A DNA stretch of 64,000 nt. Source: UBA3478 sp049596955 (lineage in GTDB: Bacteria; Bacteroidota; Bacteroidia; Flavobacteriales; Flavobacteriaceae). The position numbers were made by a program, and so were the translations under genes. The DNA lies in NCBI GenBank assembly GCA_049596955.1, contig JBMYMD010000013.1, positions 1 through 64,000 on the forward strand, read 5' to 3'. Position 1 is the stretch's first letter. Each line of letters begins with the position of its first letter. Below, piece by piece: positions 44,361 through 54,300 of this stretch. Under the pieces are notes generated by a model. That model was not told where the DNA came from and made no database searches. It saw only the letters and a list, made by a program, of their open reading frames with translations.

Positions 44361-44936
44361 CTATGATGGGTTTTGTTTAACCTTTGAAGCGGCTTCAAGC
44401 TTGGCGTACCATTTCGTGCCAAATTTGCGAATGATAGCTTCTTTCAAAAACTCAAAGACTTTTAGTTTTTGAGTTTTCCCTAAATCACAGGCAGGACTGC
44501 AGATATGCCACTGATGGTAATTCACTGCAGTGAATGAGTTGTAGCGAGTGAGTCGAATCGGATAGAGGTGACAACTTATGGGTTTTTTGAAATCGATTTT
44601 TCCTGCATTAAAGGCGGCCTCTATACCGCATTTTGCGATTTTATGATTGTCGTAAACCACATATGCACAATCTCTTCCTCGAATTAAGGGAGTTTCCCAC
44701 TCTCCGTCTTCTCCTTTGACAAAGGTTCCTTTTTGGGCTATGGTTTCAAGCCCCTCTTCACTTAAAAAAGGTTTGATTTCAGGTAGATTTCTTTCAAGGA
44801 TTGAAAGTTCTTCGTCTTCAAGAGGAGCTCCGTATTCTCCTTCGACACAGCAGGCTCCTTTGCAAGCTTTTAAATCACATAGAAAGTGTTCTTCAAGCAG
44901 GTCTTGGGATATTATTTTATCATCGATTTGAATCAA
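44361..44936 (-). CDS. DUF3109 family Cys-rich protein
   Basis: 191 aa, cytoplasmic. Eight cysteines occur in the DUF3109 order: CDLKACKGACCVEGEYGAPL, then RDCAYV, IAKCGIEAAF, PISCHLYPIR and HICSPACDLGK. This resembles the YkgJ-like zinc/iron-chelating family. The function is not established; a metal-cluster or metal-storage role is plausible. It follows the fatty acid hydroxylase gene by 11 bases and is probably co-transcribed with it. Confidence 0.88.
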   Translation of the reverse strand: MIQIDDKIISQDLLEEHFLCDLKACKGACCVEGEYGAPLEDEELSILERNLPEIKPFLSEEGLETIAQKGTFVKGEDGEWETPLIRGRDCAYVVYDNHKIAKCGIEAAFNAGKIDFKKPISCHLYPIRLTRYNSFTAVNYHQWHICSPACDLGKTQKLKVFEFLKEAIIRKFGTKWYAKLEAASKVKQNPS

Positions 44937-44947
44937 CTTGAAAAGGG

Positions 44948-45826
44948 CTAAGGGTTCTTAGATTTGAAACCGTGTACGAATTGTTTTCCAAATCCTTCAG
45001 GAACATGTTCATCTCCAGGAAAGCCCAATTCAATACTACCGTTTTGATCAGGGATGTAATTCGTTCCAAAAAGATAGTCCCATACACTCAAACTGATTCC
45101 ATAATTTACGCCATGGTTTTTTTCTTTAGGTAGGTGATAGGCGTGGTGATAAAGGTGCATTACAGGATTGTTAAATACGTACCTTAAAATTCCGTAGTCC
45201 AATTTTACATTGGCGTGATTGAGGTGCCCGATGGAAATAGCCACAAAGTGAACAATATAGGCTTGTTCAGGTTCAAATCCACCCAAAAGCATAACCCCAA
45301 TTGTCTTTAAGGGCTTGTATAATATATTTTCCATCCAGTGATAACGCATATGTGCTGCAAAGCCCATTTCTTTTACGCTGTGGTGAATCTGATGAAATTT
45401 CCACAAGGCCTCAAAGCGATGCAAAGCGATATGTGTAAGCCATTGCACAAAATCCAATAAGACAAAGAAAATGAGAAGGCTCCATAAAACACCTACACCG
45501 TTCAGATCAATGAGTTGAATACTGTTGTATTGTATTCCAATGGTACTAAAGAATTCTCCCAATAAACTGTAAATTCCACTGATTGCAATGCTAAAGGCGA
45601 AGAAGTTGAAAAACATGTAGAAGAGGTCTAACCAAAAATCTTTTCGAATGGGTTTTTGATTTTTTCTCCAAGGAAAAAGCAACTCAAGGCTGTAAACCAA
45701 AGCTGAGATGACAATCAGTCCCCAAAAAAAGTTTTGATACCAAGGCACGTCAAAGGTTACCGAGCGCATAAACCAGTTTGCACTTCCTTTGATACTAGAC
45801 CAAATGATTTCCATAGCAGTGATCAT
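44948..45826 (-). CDS. Sterol desaturase/fatty acid hydroxylase family membrane protein
   Basis: 292 aa with several membrane helices and the di-iron histidine boxes of this superfamily: HIALHRFEALWKFHQIHHS, HMRYHWMEN, HLNHANV and HLYHHAYHLPKEKNHG. Such enzymes hydroxylate or desaturate lipids, including carotenoids and fatty acids; the substrate is not clear. ATG 45826 is favoured over the ATG four codons later because TAATTTTG lies exactly four bases upstream of it. Confidence 0.9.
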   Translation of the reverse strand: MITAMEIIWSSIKGSANWFMRSVTFDVPWYQNFFWGLIVISALVYSLELLFPWRKNQKPIRKDFWLDLFYMFFNFFAFSIAISGIYSLLGEFFSTIGIQYNSIQLIDLNGVGVLWSLLIFFVLLDFVQWLTHIALHRFEALWKFHQIHHSVKEMGFAAHMRYHWMENILYKPLKTIGVMLLGGFEPEQAYIVHFVAISIGHLNHANVKLDYGILRYVFNNPVMHLYHHAYHLPKEKNHGVNYGISLSVWDYLFGTNYIPDQNGSIELGFPGDEHVPEGFGKQFVHGFKSKNP

Positions 45827-45830
45827 ATTT

Positions 45831-45838
45831 CAAAATTA
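45831..45838 (-). promoter_or_regulatory. -7 promoter element abutting the hydroxylase gene
   Basis: TAATTTTG on the minus strand, then four bases, then ATG 45826. This is a third instance of the probable leaderless arrangement, on the opposite strand. Confidence 0.5.
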
Positions 45839-45874
45839 CAACTATGATTTAAAAATCTAAGTAAGAGAGGTTAC

Positions 45875-46822
45875 TTAATTCGCCGTAACCCCCATATTAC
45901 TGGTCATAATTGACATCATTTTTTCGAAGTCTATTTTGGGTTGATAGTTCCAGTCATAGCTAGCCTCCTTGTACGACAGGCTATCAGGCCAACTCTCGGC
46001 AATATCATACCTGAAATCTCTTCGATACTCAGGTCTAAAATGTGGGTATTGCCCTTGCAGGGCCAAGGCCAATTCCTTAGGTGAAAAAGACATACCTCCT
46101 ATGTTATACGAATCTCTAATGGTTATTTTAGAGGACTCAGCATGCATCAATTGTATAGTCGCCTCAACAGCGTCTGATATATAAAGCATGGGGAGCGCCT
46201 TTTCGGGATTGATGGCACAATGCATTTGTGTTTCTGCAGTAGCTGCTCGAAACATATCCATCACATAATCGGTAGTGCCTCCACCAGGTGGACTCTTAAA
46301 ACTGATCAGGCCTGGATACCGAATACTTCGAACATCAAAATTGTATTTCTGGTGATAGTATTGGCACCAGTGCTCTCCTGTAAGTTTACTTATTCCATAA
46401 ACAGTAATTGGTTTATGAATTCCATTTTGTGGACATTGTTCACGTTGACTTTCGTAACCAAAAATGGCGATACTCGAAGGCCAAAACAGTTTTTGAATGA
46501 CGCCTTCTCTACCCAATTCAAGTAAATTCAAAAGTCCTTGAATGTTGACCTTCCACGCCTGTTTTATGTTTTTTTCTGCAGAGGCGCTCAACAGTGCAGC
46601 CAAGAGATAAACCTCTGTGATTTGGTGTTTATCGATAAGCGCTCTAATCGCATCGGCATCAGTCACATCTAAAAATTCAAAAGGTGTATTCGAAGCATGC
46701 GTACTTGAACGAATGTCTGCTCTTATGATGGTCTCGTCGGGATAGTACTTTTGAAGTGCCTCACAGAGCTCTATGCCCAATTGACCTTCACTGCCGATAA
46801 TTAAAATTCGATTATCGTTCAT
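45875..46822 (-). CDS. tdh: L-threonine 3-dehydrogenase, SDR type
   Basis: 315 aa extended short-chain dehydrogenase that oxidises L-threonine to 2-amino-3-oxobutyrate with NAD. The Rossmann motif is ILIIGSEGQLGIEL, and EVYLLAALLSASAEKN follows. The catalytic Y-x3-K is in VYGISKLTGEHW. The stretch RSIRYPGLISFKSPPGGGTTDYVMDMFRAA and the late ALPMLYISDAVEATI are typical of the epimerase-like TDH group rather than UDP-sugar epimerases. It is a single gene between the hydroxylase and a divergent lipoprotein. Confidence 0.88.
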   Translation of the reverse strand: MNDNRILIIGSEGQLGIELCEALQKYYPDETIIRADIRSSTHASNTPFEFLDVTDADAIRALIDKHQITEVYLLAALLSASAEKNIKQAWKVNIQGLLNLLELGREGVIQKLFWPSSIAIFGYESQREQCPQNGIHKPITVYGISKLTGEHWCQYYHQKYNFDVRSIRYPGLISFKSPPGGGTTDYVMDMFRAATAETQMHCAINPEKALPMLYISDAVEATIQLMHAESSKITIRDSYNIGGMSFSPKELALALQGQYPHFRPEYRRDFRYDIAESWPDSLSYKEASYDWNYQPKIDFEKMMSIMTSNMGVTAN

Positions 46823-46871
46823 GGGGATTTAGTTAGTTTAGTAATGCTAAAATTAATTCAAATTCTGTCAG

Positions 46872-46879
46872 TACATTTG
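46872..46879 (+). promoter_or_regulatory. -7 promoter element abutting the lipoprotein gene
   Basis: TACATTTG, then four bases, then ATG 46884. Another instance of the leaderless-type spacing. Confidence 0.55.
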
Positions 46880-46883
46880 GTAT

Positions 46884-47408
46884 ATGAGAAAATTTTTGAT
46901 TTTCAACATGGCTCTTTTGTTTTTTGGATGCAAAGCAAAAACCAATACCACTGAGCTTAGCCTAAGCTCGGCAGTTTCAGAAATAGAAGAAACTGAAAAT
47001 CAAGTTTCTACTTGGAAGCTTGAGCGTAACGACCTTAGCCTTTTAGATGAAGAAACCTTCAGTTTAGTCGAAAACTGGGGGGCTTTTATGAAATTTCAAC
47101 TCGGGCTCGAAAACTTAGTAAGAGCGACCAATGAATCAGAGATGCTTTTGGCAATTGAAGATTTAATCGTTCAGGAGACTGAACTATCCAATTCAACCTA
47201 CCCTGAGGTTTTCAATCACCAAATGATCAAAAGCCGTCAAAAACTCGTTCGAACTTTTTTACTTCAACTTAAAGCTGATTTGTTAGATAAAACACCTGTC
47301 ACCAATTCGGGATCTAATTTCTTAGATAGTTACAATCAATGGATTGAATTTATGAATTCCCTTAGCACACAATTAAAATACCAACTCAAAGATGAAAATA
47401 AATCTTAA
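46884..47408 (+). CDS. Hypothetical lipoprotein (174 aa)
   Basis: Signal peptide with lipobox LLFFGC (Cys16). The mature part is acidic and helical, without a family I recognise. It is followed by the SnoaL-like gene with a 17-base overlap, so the two are probably translated together. The start is supported by a promoter element four bases upstream. Probably periplasmic, facing the inner or outer membrane. Confidence 0.75.
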   Translation: MRKFLIFNMALLFFGCKAKTNTTELSLSSAVSEIEETENQVSTWKLERNDLSLLDEETFSLVENWGAFMKFQLGLENLVRATNESEMLLAIEDLIVQETELSNSTYPEVFNHQMIKSRQKLVRTFLLQLKADLLDKTPVTNSGSNFLDSYNQWIEFMNSLSTQLKYQLKDENKS

Positions 47409-47904
47409 CAAAAGTCGATTACTGTTAGTACTCCTCGTTCCAATTTTTATCCAGGCCCAGCAAAGTCCGGTCGTAAAAGAGCAAATTGTCTCGGTACTTG
47501 ATCAGTGGCATAAAGCCGCGTCAGATGCCAATTTTGATGCTTATTTTAAATTGATGGACCAGCAGTCCATCTTTATAGGCACAGACCCTGAAGAACTTTG
47601 GAATAAACAGGAATTCATGGATTTTGCTAAACCTTACTTCGATAGAGGCAAGGCTTGGAGTTTCACCTCAGTGGAACGCAATATTTACATGGACCAAAAC
47701 CAAAAATACGCTTGGTTTGATGAATTGTTGAGTACACAAATGGAGTTGTGTCGAGGCTCAGGAATTCTCATGTTAACCGACCAAGGTTGGAAAATTAGAC
47801 ACTACGTATTGTCTATTGCAGTACCCAATGAAGATGTTGATCAGCTTGTAGCACTTAAAAAAGAACACGATCAAAGCCTTATTGATGCGCTGCGCAAAAA
47901 GTAA
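47392..47904 (+). CDS. Secreted NTF2-like (SnoaL/DUF4440-type) protein
   Basis: 170 aa. The signal peptide reads through residue 21 (LLVLLVPIFIQA, then Q). The mature domain has the NTF2/SnoaL cone fold pattern: VVKEQIVSVLDQWHKAASDANFDAYFKLMDQQSIFIGTDPEELWNKQEFMDFAKPYF and a C-terminal GILMLTDQGWKIRHYVLSIAVPN. Many such proteins bind small molecules and lack a defined reaction. It overlaps the upstream lipoprotein gene and abuts the convergent TPR gene. Confidence 0.85.
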   Translation: MKINLNKSRLLLVLLVPIFIQAQQSPVVKEQIVSVLDQWHKAASDANFDAYFKLMDQQSIFIGTDPEELWNKQEFMDFAKPYFDRGKAWSFTSVERNIYMDQNQKYAWFDELLSTQMELCRGSGILMLTDQGWKIRHYVLSIAVPNEDVDQLVALKKEHDQSLIDALRKK

Positions 47905-48609
47905 TTATTGCGCTTGGTTTTGTTCTTTACGCTCTAAAAGCGCTTGACGACTTAAGCTCGCTAAATTAAAATTAGGAGCCATTTTGATTGCTTCATCAAA
48001 AATTGCTACAGCCTCATCAATATTTTCGTTGTCTCCGTTAAATGTAATTAAAGCCTTTAAGTGCATAAATGCTGCTTTAAGTGGAACCTGATAGGGTTGT
48101 TGTCTTTCAAAAAAAGCATAATTCATTTCGTCTGAAGCATTGGCTAGCCCAAATTCGACATCCTCCATGGCAGCCTCAGTATTCCCAGTCAAAATTTTGA
48201 GATCGGCCACCTCATAAGCGGTAAAAGGGCTTTGATTTTTGTCAAATAAAAGTTGAAATGCATTTAATGCTCTTTGATTATCTCCTAAATTTTTGAGTGA
48301 AATGGCACGGGCAGATAAAGCGACATCTGAATCTTCGGCACTGGAGTTCAAACCGAGAATGCTAATGGCTTGAACGTGTTGCTCGCTGTTCATATAGATA
48401 TAAGCTAAGGTGTCTCTCCGTTCGACAGATGGACTGATGACATTTAAATGAGTGAGTGCATTGATCATGCCGCCAACATCATTTTGCAACTGCATTTGTC
48501 GGTAAAACTTTTCATAATGAGAAAGTAAGGCTGCATTGTCTTGAGCTTGCACCAAACCAAAGTTTAGAGCAGTTAAGAAGAAACTTCCAAAAATGATCGC
48601 TTTTTTCAT
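47905..48609 (-). CDS. Secreted TPR-repeat protein
   Basis: 234 aa with a signal peptide (residues 1-22, QAQ). Helical repeats with the TPR pattern (INALTHLNVISPSVERRDTLAYIYMN, ALSARAISLKNLGDNQRALNAFQLLFDK, EVADLKILTGNTEAAMEDVEFGLAN, IDEAVAIFDEAIKMAPN) run through the mature part. Probably a periplasmic scaffold. The sequence TAATTTTT then four bases then ATG lies upstream, a near match to the leaderless promoter pattern. A second-strand gene abuts its 3' end. Confidence 0.85.
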   Translation of the reverse strand: MKKAIIFGSFFLTALNFGLVQAQDNAALLSHYEKFYRQMQLQNDVGGMINALTHLNVISPSVERRDTLAYIYMNSEQHVQAISILGLNSSAEDSDVALSARAISLKNLGDNQRALNAFQLLFDKNQSPFTAYEVADLKILTGNTEAAMEDVEFGLANASDEMNYAFFERQQPYQVPLKAAFMHLKALITFNGDNENIDEAVAIFDEAIKMAPNFNLASLSRQALLERKEQNQAQ

Positions 48610-48673
48610 ACTAAAAAATTAAGGCCTCAAAGTAATAAACAATTTTGAGATTAAAGAAAATTATAGTTATCGA

Positions 48674-50953
48674 TTAATATTGAAACGACTTTTGTTGAAT
48701 TATAGCATCACTAATTACAAAGGGCATCGGTATGGTTTGCTGCGGTCGATCTGAAATATTAAATTCAGGATGCGTTAAAAGGTCATTTGAAATTTCGTTA
48801 ATCGTTAGATTTAAAGCTTCGTTTTTATCGAACTGCAACAAGATTTTAGTACTTGCTCCCTCGCTTAAGTAGTGCGTGAATAAGCGCTTTCCTCTGTAGG
48901 CTAAAAACAGGGGAGATAAAGGGCTTTCATTTACCTCAACATAATTGACCAAAGCACCTTCAGCAAAAACTTCGATACGATGAACCTTTCTATGGTTTTT
49001 GATTTCGAATTCAAGCTGTCGAACATCTTCAATAATGCTGTCTTTAGTCATCTGTAATTCGAAATCAGCAATCGCTTTTTCAGGAGCTGAATTTAGGTGT
49101 TGAAATCGAGAACCGTACTTGCTTGCAAATTGTGGTGTGTCATTAGAAGCGTTTGAATCATTGAAGTAGGATGCATTCCAAGGGTGAAGCACCTGATCAT
49201 AGGTAGCCCAATACGCTCCATCTTCATTTTTTAAATAAACCAAACTTGTAGGCTTTGGACGCTCCTCGTTATAGCTTGAATTAAGGTGTGCATTACCCAT
49301 TAAAAGTCCAAACAAAACAAAGGCCAGTAGACTCCATTTTTTGTAGGCGCCCATTTGAAATACAACAGTGATACAAGCGAAAAACAACAGGCTCACTAAC
49401 AAGCTTACGCTTACTAACATCGAAAGGCCAAGACCAACAGGAAACATCTCAATCATTGGAGTCAAAATCAGCACAGCTGGAATACTGAATAGTTGAGGTA
49501 TCCACTTGTGCTCTGGATAGTAATGAGTTAGTAGCAAGGTAAGGCTCATAAAAAAGGGAATCCAAATAAAGAAGCTTGCGCCTGCCAAATAATACTGAAG
49601 AAGTCCAGCAATTATTATCCAAAGAAAGCTCATTACACTGAGTAGAACATCTAAATTTTTTGGGGCAAATTTAAATCGCTCTAAAATCAGCAATTGAATT
49701 CCTAAACTCAGGGCAACCACAGCCGCGATGTACGACTTACCATTGTAGGTAAACCCGTGAAGCATGTCTTTGTAAGAGGGGTAAAGACTTTGCAGTACAT
49801 CGTAGAAAAAATAGCCAATGATACCGTTGATTATAACAGTCAGGATAACATAAAGCGAAGCTTTGCCTAAAACAGACTTAGACCATCTTTCAGTAGTATA
49901 TCTTTTAAAAACGGCCCATCCAAAAAGTCCAAGAACAATTAGAAATAAGGGCCATATCAAAGCATTGTCGTAATGTACGAATCCGATGGCAGGTAAATTG
50001 AAATAAATACGATCTCGCTCAGATTTTAAATCAGATAAATCGGCATTGCCGAAATACTGCAATAAGGGCATTAAATAAGTCTTTTGATGGGCTAAACTCT
50101 CCGCATCAAGGCGGTCAGCACGATCCAGGGCAGTGTGGTAATCAAAATGATCATCGATAAACGCAAAGTTAAAACCATCGATGTCTTTATCTTCTCTAAA
50201 AACCGTCAAATCGGTATCGTTAGGTAGGAGTTTATAAATACTATAGGCCAGTGAATTAGCCACAGGATGTGAAATGCCCGCCTTGGCAAAATGTTTGATC
50301 AGCTTGCTGTTTCCTTGATTAGTTTCGATTAACATATAACTTGGACCTCCACTGCCTCTAGCTTCAAAATTTAAAACTAAGCCTACCTCTTCTGCCCAAG
50401 GGTGATTATTGGCGAATAAATCAGCTCCATTTAGACCTAATTCTTCAGCGTCTGTAAAGACAATAATAATGTCATTTTTAAGGGCCTCATTTGAGTTGAG
50501 AAGCGTACGAACACCTTCTAAAATAGTCGCTACTCCGCTTGCAGCGTCACTTGCTCCAAAGGAGGAGTGCGGTGAGCTGTCGTAATGTGAAAGCAGCAAC
50601 AAAGCATTTGATGATTCTCCTGAACTTCCTTTAATTCGGCTAATGACATTGATGGGCTCAGACACATTGGCCCAATCACCGGAGGTGTATCCTTTTTGTA
50701 GCAGAACTTCTAAACCTAATTTTTCGAGTTCTTGAATTAAATATCCTCGAACATCAGAATGCGCTTCAAAACCCAATCCGTGCTCGCTTTGACTCATTTG
50801 TTCGACATGGGCAAAGGCGCGTTTGAGCGAATAGGTATCTGCGGCAACCTCTTCGTAGAGATCTGCTGAGGGAGTTAAGGTGTTAAGGCTGATAAATGCA
50901 GCCAAAAAAATAAGGAGAACACCTAAATTTTCTTTGAGTAATTTGAAGAGCAT
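48674..50953 (-). CDS. M28 family membrane-bound aminopeptidase
   Basis: 759 aa. One N-terminal membrane helix is followed by a periplasmic M28 zinc-peptidase domain at about residues 50-330: ALLLLSHYDSSPHSSFGASDAASG (His and Asp ligands), IVFTDAEELGLNG (Glu pair) and the late DDHFDYHTALDRAD (His ligand). About eight further membrane helices and a C-terminal periplasmic domain follow. This architecture matches the Bacteroidota ER-type M28 peptidases. Its start lies inside the end of the upstream Zn-ribbon gene (31 bases), so they are coupled. Confidence 0.92.
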   Translation of the reverse strand: MLFKLLKENLGVLLIFLAAFISLNTLTPSADLYEEVAADTYSLKRAFAHVEQMSQSEHGLGFEAHSDVRGYLIQELEKLGLEVLLQKGYTSGDWANVSEPINVISRIKGSSGESSNALLLLSHYDSSPHSSFGASDAASGVATILEGVRTLLNSNEALKNDIIIVFTDAEELGLNGADLFANNHPWAEEVGLVLNFEARGSGGPSYMLIETNQGNSKLIKHFAKAGISHPVANSLAYSIYKLLPNDTDLTVFREDKDIDGFNFAFIDDHFDYHTALDRADRLDAESLAHQKTYLMPLLQYFGNADLSDLKSERDRIYFNLPAIGFVHYDNALIWPLFLIVLGLFGWAVFKRYTTERWSKSVLGKASLYVILTVIINGIIGYFFYDVLQSLYPSYKDMLHGFTYNGKSYIAAVVALSLGIQLLILERFKFAPKNLDVLLSVMSFLWIIIAGLLQYYLAGASFFIWIPFFMSLTLLLTHYYPEHKWIPQLFSIPAVLILTPMIEMFPVGLGLSMLVSVSLLVSLLFFACITVVFQMGAYKKWSLLAFVLFGLLMGNAHLNSSYNEERPKPTSLVYLKNEDGAYWATYDQVLHPWNASYFNDSNASNDTPQFASKYGSRFQHLNSAPEKAIADFELQMTKDSIIEDVRQLEFEIKNHRKVHRIEVFAEGALVNYVEVNESPLSPLFLAYRGKRLFTHYLSEGASTKILLQFDKNEALNLTINEISNDLLTHPEFNISDRPQQTIPMPFVISDAIIQQKSFQY

Positions 50954-51315
50954 AAATACGATTTAGTCAGTGATGTTTTTTCAAATTGAATTTGATTTTT
51001 ATCAGATATACGGTAGTTCAAGTCGTAGAGTTCAAAAGTTATTTTTCCCGTCTTTGCAAGCCTAACCCCAGTAACCTTTTTTGTGTCAAAGCCCAATAAC
51101 CACAACTCTCTGAGGTGCACTTTGCTTTTTTCTTTTCTTGCGAACCTTTCTAAGATAACATAATTCCTTTTAAGCTGACGATGAACATTGTTGAAGCGCT
51201 GGTTTCTTGTTCTATTCGCCTCATTGTGGTATTGAGTTCTACAACTGTCTGAACAAAAACGCTTGTCAATTCTACCTCTCAGTTCTTGTTGACATTGCAC
51301 GCAAAATTGAATCAT
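50923..51315 (-). CDS. Zinc-ribbon protein with CxxC motifs
   Basis: 130 aa from ATG 51315; a TTG four codons upstream is less likely. The N-terminus has two Cys pairs in zinc-ribbon form, FCVQCQQEL and RFCSDSCRTQYHNE, the latter like the MYND/treble-clef 'CSxxCR' zinc knuckle. A basic helical stretch follows (RTRNQRFNNVHRQLKRNYVILERF), and then a small beta domain. It may bind RNA or ribosomes, but this is a guess. It overlaps the M28 gene by 31 bases. Confidence 0.78.
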   Translation of the reverse strand: MIQFCVQCQQELRGRIDKRFCSDSCRTQYHNEANRTRNQRFNNVHRQLKRNYVILERFARKEKSKVHLRELWLLGFDTKKVTGVRLAKTGKITFELYDLNYRISDKNQIQFEKTSLTKSYLCSSNYSKKI

Positions 51316-51333
51316 TTTTTTGGACAAAAGAAA

Positions 51334-51370
51334 ACATCCCTCTCTGCAACTTTAAAACAGAAAGGGATGT
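51334..51370 (-). terminator. Terminator after the Asp-box propeller gene
   Basis: Inverted arms ACATCCCTTTCTG and CAGAGAGGGATGT (one mismatch) with an 11-base loop, followed on the minus strand by TTTTCTTTTG. It lies just after the stop at 51376. Confidence 0.75.
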
Positions 51371-51375
51371 GCTTT

Positions 51376-54300
51376 TTACTCTTCTGAGCTCAAGGGTTGG
51401 ACAGCTGCCTTTAAGTAAGCGGCATTAAACTTGGCAATAGCTTCATCAATACTCTTTTTCTCATCGGCTAAGGCGTTCCACTGATCGCTGAGGTCATCAA
51501 ATCGTTCCTGTGCACCCTGTGTTGGTTCAGGATCGTCAGAGTCGATGTAGGACTTCAAATAAATCATGTCTGCTCCAAGCTTATTGTGAAAATTGATGAC
51601 ATCTTGAAAGGTTTTTTGTTTGGGCTGGATGATTTTTTCTTCCCAAACCACGATTTTATCCATGAGGTCTTGAGCTTCAGACGATAATTCGTCATCTTCA
51701 TCTAAACGCTTTTGAGCCCACTTGAGTTCTTTTTTTACCGTTCGAACGTAATTAACATCATCATGCATTTGGGTTAGCATTTGATCGAGTGCAGTGAGCA
51801 TAGCCTCCTGCGATTGGTATGCGGCCAGTGGAGCTTCAACTCTTGGATCTGCTTGAAGATCTACAGTTGTACTTTGCATTTCTTCACCGATGTAGAGCTT
51901 TAGCGTATATTCTCCAGGTGCGGCATTTGCACCACTGAGACCTCCAAAAACAAAGATGTTTTCTAAGCTCGGTAGGGGTTCGTGCCTCAAATCCCAATGG
52001 AAACGATGGTAGCCCTCGGTATTTTTAAGACTCAAAGGTTTACTCGGACCTCCAGGCCAGGTTTTGAACTTTTTAGGAGCTTCACTGCTGTAACTTCTAA
52101 TTAGATCTCCTTTTTTGTTGAGCACTTCAACTCTAATTTCTTTTTCAGCATCTGCGGCGCTGAGGTAATAATCGATAATTGCCCCTGGAAGCGGATTGGT
52201 TCCTTGAGTTGTTGATCTGCTCTGACCTCCCATAATTCTATAGGTCGTTTTTGGACTGAAAAGTTGACTTGCAGAAGTGTTGTCAGCACCTTGGAGAAAT
52301 CCGAGGTCATCTAAGATCCAAAAAGATCTTCCTGCAGTGGCGGCGACTAGATCATTATCTGCAATTGTTAAGTCGTTTATCGGAACCACAGGTAGATTTA
52401 ATTGAAATGAATTCCATTGTGCTCCTCCGTCTGTACTTATGAACAATCCTGTTTCGGTTCCGGCATAAAGTAAATCTTTACGTATAGGGTCTTCTCTCAC
52501 TACTCTAACAAAAGTGTGCTCGCCTTCAATACCATCGGTGATAAGTTTCCATTTTTTACCGTAATCAGTGGTTTTGAAAATATAAGGCGTGAGGTCCATA
52601 TTTTTATATCCCATCACTGCGATATAGGCGGTTGCAGCATCGTGAGGAGATACCTCTATGCTGTTGACGATATAATTTGAAATTCCTTTTGGAGTTACGT
52701 TTTTCCAAGTTTTTCCTCCATCTTGTGTCAGGTGCACTAGGCCGTCGTCTGATCCAGCCCACATTACGCCCTGTTTATGAGGAGAAGCAGTTAAAGACAT
52801 CAAGGTATTGTAGTTTTCGCCTCCAGCACCTTCATTGGTGAATGGACCTCCTCCTTCATTGTGCTTGTCTTTTTCATCTCGAGTAAGGTCTGGGCTGATT
52901 ACGGTCCAAGATTGTCCTTTGTCTGTGCTTTTGAAAACTACGTTACCTGCATGATAAATGACACTTGCATCAAAAGGGTCAACCAAAAGAGGCGCATTCC
53001 AATTGAAGCGGTATTTAAAGGTGCTCGGATATTTTCCTAATCCTAATTCGGGATATTCTTTAATTTCTTTATGTGTCGATGATTTTACATTAAATCGTTC
53101 GAGTATACCTTGATAACAGCCTCCATAGAGTATCTCGGGATTGTCAGGATCAAATGCGATAAAAGCGCTCTCACAACCAGGTCCCGAAAACCAATCTTTG
53201 TGATCTATTCCTCCATCATCAGTGCGACTTGCAATCGCTACAGAACTGTTGTCCTGTTGCCCTCCATAAACGTAATAGGGCATTTTGCGATCTGCAATAA
53301 CTCTGTAAAATTGTGCAGTTGGTTGATTGGATTGTGTACTCCAACTCATCCCTCCATTATTGGAAATATTAGCCCCACCGTCATTGGAGTTAATCATTAC
53401 TGAACTATTCTCAGGATGAATCCACAAGTGATGGTTGTCTCCGTGAGGAGTGCTTACGGGTTTAAAGGTCTTTCCGCCATCAATGGATTTTAGCATTGGT
53501 GCATTCAGTACATAAACGGTGTTTTCGTCTTGAGTGTCTGCAAAAATTTCCATGTAGTACCATGATCTGGTAATCAGAATACGATCTTTACTGGTTTGCG
53601 TCCATGATTTTCCCTGGTTGTCAGAACGGTATACTCCTCCTTTTTCGCCCTCGGCTTCGATCACTGCAAAGATTCGATTTGAATTCGCTCTAGAAACGGA
53701 GATACCCGATTTACCCATCATTTCCGGAAGACCTGAGCTCATTTTGGTCCAATTCATTCCGCCGTCTACCGACTTGTAGAGGCCAGAACCAGCTCCACCA
53801 GATTCCATTTTCCATGGATACCTTCTGTGATCCCACATCGAAGCGTAGAGTACCAAAGGATTATTCATATCCATGGTTAAAGAAGAAGCCCCAGTGCGCT
53901 CATCGATATAGAGAACTTTTGACCAACTACTTCCACCGTCTAGGCTTTTGTAGATACCTCGGTCTTCAGAATCTCCGTATTGCGCTCCCTGAACAGCGAC
54001 ATAAACCACATCAGGATTGCTCGGATGAATGATAACATCAGAAATGTGTCTACTGTAATCTAGTCCAATATGAGACCAGCTTTGACCGGCATCCATAGAT
54101 TTGTACATGCCGTCTCCCATAGAGGTCATAACACCTCGAGCTGGGTGTTCTCCCATTCCGACATAAACCACATTGGGGTCTGATTCAGAAACTGCAATAG
54201 CTCCCACCGTACCTGTTTTTAGAAATCCATCGGAGATGTTTTTCCAGTTTAAACCATCGTCGGTAGTTTTCCAAATACCACCTCCGGTAGACCCCATGTA

